In this document: one piece after another, positions 1 through 7,560 of the stretch
Position numbering within the stretch: the stretch's first letter is position 1
Layout: each line of letters starts with the position of its first letter
Assembly (NCBI RefSeq): GCF_014359955.1
Contig: NZ_JACIYL010000109.1
Coordinates: forward strand, 1-8,650
Source of the DNA: Thermogutta sp.
Lineage (GTDB): Bacteria; Planctomycetota; Planctomycetia; Pirellulales; Thermoguttaceae
Length of the DNA stretch: 8,650 nucleotides
Direction of reading: 5' to 3'
Notes under the pieces: model-generated
What the model was told of the DNA's origin: nothing
Database searches by the model: none
Seen by the model: the letters and a program-made list of their open reading frames with translations, nothing else
Translations under genes and position numbers: made by a program

Positions 1-24
1 TGCCACGGGGAGGCCCGGTCGTGA
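1..24 (+). CDS. Possible 3' end of an upstream gene (last 7 codons)
   Basis: Reading from base 1 gives C-H-G-E-A-R-S followed by TGA at 22-24. That stop overlaps the GTG start of the next gene in a GTGA arrangement, the same kind of tight overlap seen at the next junctions in this window. It is therefore plausible that an upstream cistron of the same operon ends here. In planctomycete and other bacterial MoxR loci the neighbour is often a DUF58 or BatA-like protein, but seven codons allow no assignment. The evidence is only the stop position and the operon style. Confidence 0.4.
   Translation, partial: CHGEARS
7..13 (+). promoter_or_regulatory. Ribosome binding site for the vWA/GATase-like gene
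   Basis: GGGGAGG lies 7 bases before the GTG at 21. The reading frame stays open to the window edge upstream, so this site, together with the GTGA overlap with the presumed upstream stop, is what decides the start. Confidence 0.6.
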
Positions 25-2564
25 ACGTCACCGCGGTATTCTGGCAATTACTGGGAGTTCCCCAGGCTGAACAGGTGGAATCGGTCGACCTGTACTGGGG
101 CGCAAGCTGGGTCCGCGTTCCGTGGCTGGTCCTGGTGGTCGCAACGATCGTCGTGGCGGTGGGGGTTGCCGCCTACTACGGGCGTTGGCAGTTTGTCCCA
201 TCCCGCAGGTTGCGGATGACTCTCGTTGTCATCAGGACGCTGGCCCTTGCCGCACTTGTGGGCATCCTCCTGCAGCCCACGTTGGTCGTCAAACTTCAGC
301 GCTTGACTCGGCCGGGTCTGTGGCTTGTCATCGACGATACGGAAAGCATGAGCCTGGTCGACCGGACTTCGGAGCCGGGCGAAAACGCCGTTGTTGTCGC
401 GCCAGGTTCGGGCGGAGCTGGAGGGCCATCTCCAACCGCAAATTCTGAACGGCCATTGACCCGGTCCGAACGAGTGCGCGAGGCCTTCGCCCATCTTGAT
501 CCCGAGCTGGTGAGGCAGGTGGAGAACGCATTTCGGGTCCGCGTCTTCCGGCTTCACCGAGGAGACGGGCTGGATCCCCTCCCGGTCCATTTGGAGGACT
601 TGGCGCGGCAGGAGCAATGGACCTCCCAGTTTACCGTAGACGGCTCCGTTACCGCCCTGGGAGTCGCCCTGCTCGATCTGAACAGGAAACGCGGGGCGAC
701 ACCGCTAGCGGGCATTGTGCTTGTCAGCGATTTCAATCAGAACGCAGGAATCGCTCCGGAAACGGTGGCCACGCAGCTTCAAACGCCGCTTTACTGCGTA
801 GGGGTGGGCGATGTCCAGACTCGCGATCTGGCGGTGGACGTGCAACTTCCTCCCATGATGAAAAAAGATGAAAAATCTGTCGTCACTGTGGCCCTGCGAC
901 AGGAAGGGTTCACAGGCGAGGAAGTGACGCTGCGGGTGTTCGCCCGACAGACGGAGGAAAGCGAACCGCAGGCTGTGGCGACATCAGGTGGGGCGGGTTC
1001 CGCAGATGCCCCGGATTCCACCCAGCCACCGCATTCACCGGCCTCCGCTGGATCCGGCGAACCGAAGAAGGACGCCCCGGTGGGCGAAGTCATCTTTGAA
1101 GATGTTGTTACTTTGTCCGGACCGGTTATTCACCGGGAAGTGCCCTACGTTCCCAAGGCGGCCGGCCAGCTCGTTATTACAGCGGAGGTTGCTCCTCTCC
1201 CGAAGGAGACGCTCACCGAGAACAACCGGATTGCTCGCCAGACGTACGTCCGAGAATATTATGTCCGCGTCCTTTTCATCGAGGATGAACCCACGTGGGA
1301 GTGGCGGTTTATCAAGGAGGTGTTTCATCGCGATCCGCTCGTGGGACCGGAAGGATTTCGCACTTACCTGCGGTCGGCGGATCCGCGCGTTCGGGCGGAG
1401 AATCCGTTGTTTTTGCCGACGCTTGCCCTGCCGCGACGCGAGTTCTTCACCTACGATGTGGTCATCATTGGCGACGTCCCGGCCAGCGCCATCAGTCGCT
1501 CGATGATGGAAATGATCCGAGAATTCGTCACCGAGATGGGCGGCGGAGTGATTTTCAATGTCGGCCCGCGATTCAGTCCCGGACAATGGACCGACACGCC
1601 GCTCAACGATCTTTTGCCGGTTGAAATCGCTCCCCTCACCCGCCTGCGAGAGAGCTCGTTTCAGCCGCAGCGGACTCCGGAAGCCGATCTGTTCGATTTC
1701 ATGGTCCTGGGACAGAATGCCGAAGAAAATGCCCGAGCGTGGGACAATCTCGGCAAGCTGGTGTGGTATTATCCGGTCATTCGGGTTCGCCCCCTGGCCA
1801 CTGTGTTGCTTGCTCATCCTCGAGATACCTGCGCCGACGGCCGGACCCCTCAGCCCCTCATCGCCGCGCAAAAAGTGGGCCGTGGTGAAGTCATCTACGT
1901 GGGATTCAATGAGTTGTGGCGTCTGCGGCGGAAGTATGGGGATCTTTATTACCGTCAGTTCTGGGGCCAGCTCATCCACCGGCTGGCAATCCAGCATGCC
2001 CTGGGGGCAGACAAACGTTTCGTCGTTCGGTCCGACCACAAACAGTACCGCAGCGGTGACGAGGTGCGCCTCTTGGTGGAAGCGTACAACGCAGATTATC
2101 GGCCACTCACTGAAGATCAAATACCCGGGGGACAACTGGAGGCCATTCTCCATCTGCCGGCCGGTGCGGGCGGTCAAACGCGGAGGATTCCGCTGACACT
2201 CCTTCGGCCCGGGCAGTTTGAAGGCCGCACCACCGTCTTTGCTCCAGGCGAATACCGGCTGGAGGTCCACGATCCGCTCACCCATCGAATGGTGGAGACA
2301 TCCTTCAGAGTGTCCAGCCAGTCGATAGAAAAACAACAGGCCCGGCGGAACAAGGAGCTTCAGGATCGCCTGGCCAGTCTCACCGGCGGTCAATCGTATG
2401 ATCTTCCTCAGTTGGCGGAGCTGTTGCGTAACCTGCCCCAACGTCGCGAGAAGGAGATCGAAATCGTTGAAGTGGAACTCTGGAATTCCTGGCTGTTCTT
2501 CGTGTTGGTGGTTGGTTGTCTGTTGGCGGAATGGGCCCTCCGGAAATGGCTGTATCTCCGATGA
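21..2564 (+). CDS. Membrane-anchored vWA / glutamine-amidotransferase-fold protein, BatA-like (847 aa)
   Basis: Large envelope protein of the type encoded beside MoxR ATPases in planctomycetes; probably a partner or scaffold rather than an enzyme. Two N-terminal membrane spans (about residues 34-53 and 67-90) flank a basic loop (R55-R66). A long soluble part follows, then a C-terminal span (about 821-839) ending in a basic tail. By the positive-inside rule the soluble part lies outside the cytoplasm. Residues 99-265 look like a vWA domain: strand WLVIDD with MIDAS-like D105-D-T-E-S109-M-S111, T211 and D237 (LVSDFNQN). Residues 268-412 are beta-rich. A signature block IEDEPTWEWRF (420-430) leads into a Rossmann-like GATase-fold region (about 478-660: YDVVIIGDVPAS, GGGV, GRGEVIYVGFNELWRLR). 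This has no nucleophile Cys at the expected turn. A beta domain (661-765) follows. Ser/Gly/Pro-rich linkers at 127-147 and 321-353 look like lineage-specific inserts. The GTG start at 21 has a good RBS; the stop overlaps the next ATG by 4 bases. Family assignment is from remembered motifs, not a search. Confidence 0.85.
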   Translation: MNVTAVFWQLLGVPQAEQVESVDLYWGASWVRVPWLVLVVATIVVAVGVAAYYGRWQFVPSRRLRMTLVVIRTLALAALVGILLQPTLVVKLQRLTRPGLWLVIDDTESMSLVDRTSEPGENAVVVAPGSGGAGGPSPTANSERPLTRSERVREAFAHLDPELVRQVENAFRVRVFRLHRGDGLDPLPVHLEDLARQEQWTSQFTVDGSVTALGVALLDLNRKRGATPLAGIVLVSDFNQNAGIAPETVATQLQTPLYCVGVGDVQTRDLAVDVQLPPMMKKDEKSVVTVALRQEGFTGEEVTLRVFARQTEESEPQAVATSGGAGSADAPDSTQPPHSPASAGSGEPKKDAPVGEVIFEDVVTLSGPVIHREVPYVPKAAGQLVITAEVAPLPKETLTENNRIARQTYVREYYVRVLFIEDEPTWEWRFIKEVFHRDPLVGPEGFRTYLRSADPRVRAENPLFLPTLALPRREFFTYDVVIIGDVPASAISRSMMEMIREFVTEMGGGVIFNVGPRFSPGQWTDTPLNDLLPVEIAPLTRLRESSFQPQRTPEADLFDFMVLGQNAEENARAWDNLGKLVWYYPVIRVRPLATVLLAHPRDTCADGRTPQPLIAAQKVGRGEVIYVGFNELWRLRRKYGDLYYRQFWGQLIHRLAIQHALGADKRFVVRSDHKQYRSGDEVRLLVEAYNADYRPLTEDQIPGGQLEAILHLPAGAGGQTRRIPLTLLRPGQFEGRTTVFAPGEYRLEVHDPLTHRMVETSFRVSSQSIEKQQARRNKELQDRLASLTGGQSYDLPQLAELLRNLPQRREKEIEIVEVELWNSWLFFVLVVGCLLAEWALRKWLYLR

Positions 2565-4342
2565 GCGGTGAATTAACTCCTTTGCACCGGCTGTTGCGGC
2601 GCATCGCGCGTCACCGTCGCCGGACCCGCTGGTGGATCGCCCTCCTGGGAACGGGAGTCATCTTGTGCGCTGCCATATTGGGCCTGTTCTGTTTCGACTG
2701 GTTGCTTCGGCCCGCTCGCGAAGTTCGCCTGGTGGGGCTGGTCGTGGCGGTGGCCGCCGGAGTGCTTGCCTTCATCCGGTATGTACTTCCCTGGCTTCGG
2801 TACCGGGAATCAGAACTGGATATCGCTCTTCTGGTGGAAAAGCATCACGGGATCGACAGCGACCTAGTCGCCGCCTTGCAATTTGAACGGCCTGAAGCCG
2901 CTCGATGGGGCTCGCTCGAATTGGAGCGGCGCGTCATCCGCCGGGTGGCCGAGCTGGCGCAGCGGCTGCCGCTCGTTCGGGACGTACCGCGAACACCTCT
3001 GCGTCGTCGGGTGATCGCCGCAGTTTGTGGGATGACGCTTCTGGCGTTTCTGTGGATACTTTTCCCGGAACACGTCCGCACCTTTACCCGTCGGCTTTTG
3101 CTGGAGGAAACGCCCTATCCCACCGCCACCCGGTTGGTTGCTGTGTACATCAACGGCGAGGCCGTGCCCTGGACAGAGTCAGAGCCCATCATCCGCTGCG
3201 CTGCCGGGCAACCTGTCACCATCGCCGTGGTGGCGAGGGGATATCTGCCGTCCACGGGAAAATTGATTCTCCGTTCTTCGAAGAATGATCATCGCACCGT
3301 CGAACAGGACCTTCCACATGCGATTCCGAAGGAAAGCACCGGTGATACGGATGATCATGCCGGAGGGCCAGCGGGGGAGGTGTATCGGGCGGAGCTTCCG
3401 GTGCTTCAGGAGACCGTGCACCTTCGCATCCTGCTGGGTGATGCGGCGACAAACTGGCTGACTCTCGCGTGTCTTAACCCCCCGGCGGTGATTCTGGTGG
3501 GTTACGTCGAAGATCCCAGGAATGACAGCGCTCCGGCCCTGATGCAGGGGGTGACGCAGCTTACAGTCACGGAAGGAGCGCGGGTCACATTGGGTGTTGC
3601 GTCCGATCGGCCGCTCCGCAGGGTTGTGGCACGCATGGATCGTCTGCAAAGGCCCCTGGAAAAACGCTGGCCTGCCTCGGTCCCTCAGCCGCCCGACACA
3701 TCCACCCAACTCCTCACGTCAACAGCAGGAAACGGGACCTCAGGAAAGTCCGCCGAGCTGTGGTGGCTGGATCCAGAAGGCCTGCCCCTTTCCGAGCTGG
3801 CCACGCCGCAGCACATTATTTTCGAGATCACAGACGAGAATAATCTCACTGTTGATCCGCCGCTGGAGGCCACCCTCCTGGTTCGGCCGGACTACCCGCC
3901 GCAGGTGACGGCGCGGACGCTCACCAAGTTTGTCCTCCCCACGGCAAAACCCACTTTGGTGTGCCAGGTCAGAGATGACCTCGGCATTGAGAAGGTGACC
4001 GTTCAGGCCCAGGTGATTCATCCCGACGGGAATTCCGAACCGCCCGTCGTCTGGACCATGTGGGAGAAAAGCGCAGACCGGGTCAAAGTGCTCGATGAAA
4101 AATGGAAGATAGATCTCGGCCGCCTATCCTGTGGCAAAGGAGATCGCGTGGAACTTGTGGTCTCCGCCACCGATATTCGCAGGCCGGGCCGGGAAGGAGC
4201 GGTCAGTTCCTCCGAGCCGATAACCCTGGAGGTCACCGATCTGGCGGGAATCCTGGCGATCATGAGCGAAATCGACCGCCAGTCCGCGGAAGAATTGCGG
4301 GAAATGATCGACAAACAGCTCGACGTAGGAGGTGGGCCGTGA
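2561..4342 (+). CDS. Three-pass membrane protein with DUF4175-like periplasmic beta modules (593 aa)
   Basis: No enzymatic motif is visible; likely a structural or adaptor membrane protein working with its neighbours. A strongly basic N-terminus (R10-R23) precedes spans at about 24-49 and 56-79. A charged, mostly helical segment (80-149, including SELDIALLVEKHHG) is predicted cytoplasmic. A third span (150-168) is followed by a large extracytoplasmic region. That region reads as successive beta-sandwich modules (about 185-300, 305-445, 446-560). They carry the phrases VASDRPLRRVV and CQVRDDLGIEKVTV, the 'DDxGI' wording I associate with DUF4175-type proteins. Disordered inserts sit at 250-272 and 370-397. 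The end (568-590) turns helical, then stops after GGGP. The ATG at 2561 forms an ATGA overlap with the previous stop, pointing to translational coupling. In-frame TTG 2516, ATG 2531 and ATG 2546 lie upstream, but none has a well-placed Shine-Dalgarno. The family link is moderate; that this is a real gene is near certain. Confidence 0.85.
   Translation: MSGELTPLHRLLRRIARHRRRTRWWIALLGTGVILCAAILGLFCFDWLLRPAREVRLVGLVVAVAAGVLAFIRYVLPWLRYRESELDIALLVEKHHGIDSDLVAALQFERPEAARWGSLELERRVIRRVAELAQRLPLVRDVPRTPLRRRVIAAVCGMTLLAFLWILFPEHVRTFTRRLLLEETPYPTATRLVAVYINGEAVPWTESEPIIRCAAGQPVTIAVVARGYLPSTGKLILRSSKNDHRTVEQDLPHAIPKESTGDTDDHAGGPAGEVYRAELPVLQETVHLRILLGDAATNWLTLACLNPPAVILVGYVEDPRNDSAPALMQGVTQLTVTEGARVTLGVASDRPLRRVVARMDRLQRPLEKRWPASVPQPPDTSTQLLTSTAGNGTSGKSAELWWLDPEGLPLSELATPQHIIFEITDENNLTVDPPLEATLLVRPDYPPQVTARTLTKFVLPTAKPTLVCQVRDDLGIEKVTVQAQVIHPDGNSEPPVVWTMWEKSADRVKVLDEKWKIDLGRLSCGKGDRVELVVSATDIRRPGREGAVSSSEPITLEVTDLAGILAIMSEIDRQSAEELREMIDKQLDVGGGP
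4327..4334 (+). promoter_or_regulatory. Strong ribosome binding site for the coiled-coil gene
   Basis: AGGAGGTG lies 7 bases before the ATG at 4342, inside the last codons of the preceding gene. It is the best Shine-Dalgarno in the window. It fixes the start at 4342, although the frame stays open a further 240 bases upstream. A GTG directly before the ATG (4339) is a less well spaced alternative. Confidence 0.8.
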
Positions 4343-7300
4343 TGCACGCAGGCTTTTTCTACCGTTGTCCGGCCGGAGCCAGTCGCCGGCAAGCACGCGG
4401 CCGACGAGTGACCGGTCAGACATGCGTGGTTCGGACGGTCGCGTTACTGGTGTTCCTCGCAGCGATGGGCGGGACCGCGTGCCACGGCCTGGGTCAGTCA
4501 CCTGGTCAACTCCAAGCGGGGACAACTTCGCCATCGAGCGGCGAGCCTGCTCCGGTGCCTTCGGCATCGCTGCCCGACCCGGCTTATCAGCAGACGGTTC
4601 AGCAGCAGGTCCGCGAGATGGCCCGGCGACTCGTCAACGAGCAGATCACCCTCCAGATGACGCAGCTTGAAGAAAATGGACTGACCGAGCTGCCGCTTTA
4701 CGGTGAACTGAAAGAGATGCAACAGCATCTCGACGAGCTTGTGGACCAGCATATGAAGGAGGTCCTCAGCATCCTCACGCGGATGATGGAGTCGCCTGCC
4801 GAGTCGCGTTTAAAGCTCCTGGAGGTCGCGCGGGAAAAGAGCCGCCTGGTCCTGGCCCAGCTTATGCTGGAACGGCAACGGGTCCTGCGCCGGTTGCGGC
4901 TGGCGGAAATCGAAGAGCTGGCCAGGCAGCTCATTACGCGGGAACAGAAGGTTCGCGAGCGCACCGAACTGCTACCTGCTCAGCCGTCCGCCCAGCAGGC
5001 TGTGCAGGCCCTGTCCGTCCGCGAAGACCAGCGCGACGTCAACACTCTTTACATGCAGGTCAAGCAATTCTTGAACGATATCGTCGCGTGGGGTGGTCCG
5101 GTGGGGCGTACCGCCGACCTGGCCCTCCGGGCCTTGCAGGAAGATCAGGTGGATCGACTGTTTGCTGAGTCTCTGCAGGCTCTTACCGAGGGCCGATTTT
5201 CTGAGGCGATGGCGAAAGAAGACCAGATCATCGCGGCCCTGGAAAAGCTGCTGACGCAGATTGAGACATTGCGAGGTGACTTCAACCGGGAAAATCCCGA
5301 TGCGGTTCAGAAAGCGCTGGAGGAGCTTGCCCGACGTCAGGAGGAACTGCGGCAGCGGACGCTCCAGGCCGACGCCCCGGAAACTTTTGAGGAGCTTACC
5401 AGGGAGCAATTGGAACTCCGCAACGCCATTACGGAAGCGGCCAAGAAACTGACACCTCAGACACCCCCGGCCCTCAGCGATGCCGCGGAAGCCGCATCTC
5501 GTGCCGCCGAGGAGCTTTTCCAGAATCAGGGAGAAGCGGCCGCCGAAGAGCAGCAGCAGGTTCTGGAAAATCTTGCCCGGGCCCAATCCCAGTTGCAACA
5601 GCAGGCCGCCACGCCCGAGAGCACGGCTGATCTTCTCGATGTGACCACTGCCCGGCAAAAGGAGGCCGACCTCCTGGCGGCCAGGGAGGCTCTCCGGCAG
5701 CTCCGCGAAGAGCAATCGCATGCCAGCGAGAAGGCCGCAAAAAACCAACTCCAATCGGCGGCCCAGGCCGAGCAGAAAATCGCAAGCGGCGTCGCGGAAG
5801 TGCCCAGGGACAAACAACTCCCCCAAGAGGTCGTTTCGGCAATCAATCAGGCAGCGCAGACGGTCCAAAAAGTGGGCGAAAAACTCGCCGAATTAGCGGC
5901 GCCACCAACACAACGTCCAATCCAGGAGAACACTTCCTCTCCCCAGGCGGAGACGGCTTCCTCCAGCCAGAACGCGCCGAGGCCACCGAACCAGCCGGAA
6001 CGGCCAACTTCCCCGGAGACAGCCCAGTCCGCTCAAACCGTGCAATCGACACCCTCTTCGCCGGAATCGGCTGCCAGTCAGCTCACCCGGCAGGCGGAAC
6101 AGGCCCTCGATGAAGCCCTTTCGGCGGTGGAGATGGCCCTGGCCGACGCGCAGCGTCAACGACTGGCGGCGGAGCTTGTGGAAAACGCTCGTGCGGCATG
6201 GCAGCGGCCCACGGACAGTGCCCCACAGTGGCAAGCCGCCCAAAAGACGGCCCAACAACTCCAGGAAGTCACCGCTCAGCAACTGGCACAGGCCCGCCAG
6301 GCCCGACAGGCGGTGGAGGAGTACCTGCCGTCCCTGTCGCAGACGGAGCAACTCGCCCATCAACTGGAGAACGTCCAGCGGGCACAGCGGCAGGTGATCG
6401 AGGCGGCCGCCCATCAGCAGGAAGCCGCAGGCCATCCCGAGGTGGCGGCAGCTCTCCGGCAAGCAGCGTCTCCGGAACAGGCCCTGGAGGTGCTGCGCGA
6501 AGCTGCTCGCTCAACGGCGCCCCAGGAAACTCCACCATCAGAACGCAGCGAAAAGCAGCAGCAGGTGACGGCGGCGATCGAGCAGGCCCAAAAGGCGCTC
6601 GCGGACGTGGATGTGGGGACCCCCGAGGATGCCCGCCGCGAAGCTACCCAGGCTGCCCAGGCCCTCCAGAAAGCCCGGGAACTCTCCCGGCAGGCAGAGC
6701 AACCTGCGGAATCGAACAGCCCGGAGAGTCAATCTGCGAGCGATTCGCTTCCTCGGGCTGTCACCCAGGAATTGGCTTCTGCCGCGGAACACCTCCATGC
6801 ACTGGCCCAGCAGTTGTCTTCCCAGAGTCGTCCGCCTTTTGCGGCCCATGGAGAATCGGCAGAACGCCTGGCAAATGTGGCGATTCCCGTTCATCCAGAA
6901 GCGACATCACAATTGCACGCAGCGGAAAATTCAGCTCGGGGGGTTCTGCAATCCCCCAATCCAGAAGCGGTACCACCCGCCCAGGAAGCGACCGGGCAGG
7001 CCTTTGCCGGTGCGCTGTCCGCACTTGCAGAACGGGAGCGTCAGCTTGCCGCTGCGCTGCAGGCCGCTCAGCAACTTCCCCAGATGATGAATTCGGTTCC
7101 CCAGCAGATAATGAATGAGTCAACGGCCTCTTCGTCCGAACAAACTACGCCCGCCGACGCGGTCGCCGCCGCCCTGGCAGCACTTCAAAATCTGGCGGCG
7201 CAGGCGGCCTCGGGACGGGAGCAGTCGCAGGGATCCCAACCCGTAACCAGCCAAACCGCCCAGACGACGAGCCAGTCTTCTCCCCAGGGTCAGGGTGGAG

Positions 7301-7560
7301 CGGCCCGGCAGGGCGAGCAGGTACAGAACCAAAATCCTGCGCCGTCGCCTTTGAAGGAGGGGAAGGTGGCGCAGACGGACAGTCGCACCGGGGTGGCCGC
7401 CCAACTTCCCGTCACCCCGGAAGGCAATGCCAATTCCGCCCAGACGTGGCTTTTGCAACTACCACCGGAAATCCGTGAGGCGCTGCGAGCGGGGATGAAC
7501 GCGCCGGTTCCCAAAGGATACGAAGACCGCTTACGGAGGTACTTCCAAAATGCGGAGTGA
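4342..7560 (+). CDS. Secreted Gln/Ala/Glu-rich coiled-coil protein with conserved-looking C-terminal tail (1072 aa)
   Basis: Product not assignable to a named family. An N-terminal stretch with many Arg (R15-R31) precedes a hydrophobic core (about 32-46, VALLVFLAAMGG), which reads as a signal peptide with a long n-region; cleavage could fall near A46 or in the following G/Q segment. Residues 80-370 are ordinary charged amphipathic helix with long coiled-coil stretches, such as 83-115, 154-208 and 320-370. Residues 371-1030 become low-complexity, dominated by Q, A, E, S and P, alternating helical blocks with Pro/Ser/Thr-rich breaks (for example 520-580, 785-805 and 955-1005). The last about 37 residues are different: ordered, with LPPEIREAL and then KGYEDRLRRYF. 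Cysteines occur only at 9, 28 and 47, so the mature protein would have none, or only C47. The gene starts one base inside the previous stop (TGATG) behind a strong RBS, and overlaps the following gene by 11 bases. Long helical regions also follow the membrane part in DUF4175-type proteins, so this may be the detached helical half of such an architecture; that is inference. Confidence 0.85.
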   Translation: MHAGFFYRCPAGASRRQARGRRVTGQTCVVRTVALLVFLAAMGGTACHGLGQSPGQLQAGTTSPSSGEPAPVPSASLPDPAYQQTVQQQVREMARRLVNEQITLQMTQLEENGLTELPLYGELKEMQQHLDELVDQHMKEVLSILTRMMESPAESRLKLLEVAREKSRLVLAQLMLERQRVLRRLRLAEIEELARQLITREQKVRERTELLPAQPSAQQAVQALSVREDQRDVNTLYMQVKQFLNDIVAWGGPVGRTADLALRALQEDQVDRLFAESLQALTEGRFSEAMAKEDQIIAALEKLLTQIETLRGDFNRENPDAVQKALEELARRQEELRQRTLQADAPETFEELTREQLELRNAITEAAKKLTPQTPPALSDAAEAASRAAEELFQNQGEAAAEEQQQVLENLARAQSQLQQQAATPESTADLLDVTTARQKEADLLAAREALRQLREEQSHASEKAAKNQLQSAAQAEQKIASGVAEVPRDKQLPQEVVSAINQAAQTVQKVGEKLAELAAPPTQRPIQENTSSPQAETASSSQNAPRPPNQPERPTSPETAQSAQTVQSTPSSPESAASQLTRQAEQALDEALSAVEMALADAQRQRLAAELVENARAAWQRPTDSAPQWQAAQKTAQQLQEVTAQQLAQARQARQAVEEYLPSLSQTEQLAHQLENVQRAQRQVIEAAAHQQEAAGHPEVAAALRQAASPEQALEVLREAARSTAPQETPPSERSEKQQQVTAAIEQAQKALADVDVGTPEDARREATQAAQALQKARELSRQAEQPAESNSPESQSASDSLPRAVTQELASAAEHLHALAQQLSSQSRPPFAAHGESAERLANVAIPVHPEATSQLHAAENSARGVLQSPNPEAVPPAQEATGQAFAGALSALAERERQLAAALQAAQQLPQMMNSVPQQIMNESTASSSEQTTPADAVAAALAALQNLAAQAASGREQSQGSQPVTSQTAQTTSQSSPQGQGGAARQGEQVQNQNPAPSPLKEGKVAQTDSRTGVAAQLPVTPEGNANSAQTWLLQLPPEIREALRAGMNAPVPKGYEDRLRRYFQNAE
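7535..7540 (+). promoter_or_regulatory. Ribosome binding site for the MoxR-family gene
   Basis: GGAGGT lies 9 bases before the ATG at 7550, within the end of the preceding gene. A second, shorter GGAG (7554-7557) lies 7 bases before an in-frame ATG at 7565. Both starts are possible; the longer match favours 7550. Confidence 0.6.

Noticed and set aside
1035..2441. 468-codon open frame on the - strand, antisense to the vWA/GATase gene
   Set aside because: It lies wholly within a gene with clear domain motifs. Its translation has no recognisable motif, and long antisense frames are expected in GC-rich coding DNA.
2516..2560. Upstream extension of the 593-aa protein to TTG 2516, or to ATG 2531 or 2546
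   Set aside because: The extra residues lie within the preceding gene's last membrane span codons, and no well-placed ribosome binding site supports them. The ATGA overlap at 2561 is the more usual arrangement.
4102..4341. Upstream extension of the coiled-coil gene by 80 codons
   Set aside because: It would overlap the preceding gene by 240 bases and bury the signal-like sequence. A strong ribosome binding site places the start at 4342.
4300..4345. Frameshift splitting one DUF4175-like gene in two
   Set aside because: The second gene has its own strong ribosome binding site, start codon and export signal, so two separate genes fit better than a sequencing error or pseudogene.
4972..5868. 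298-codon - strand frame, antisense to the coiled-coil gene
   Set aside because: Its Leu/Arg/Gly-rich translation is the mirror of the CAG/GAG/GCC-rich codons of the coiled-coil gene; no independent motif.
5551..6565. CAGCAG runs as microsatellite repeats
   Set aside because: Runs are only two to four units and encode Gln in a Gln-rich coiled coil; amino-acid bias explains them.
6198..7118. 306-codon + strand frame overlapping the coiled-coil gene
   Set aside because: Gly/Arg/Ser/Pro-rich low-complexity translation in another frame. The coiled-coil frame continues unbroken through it to a well-ordered C-terminus.
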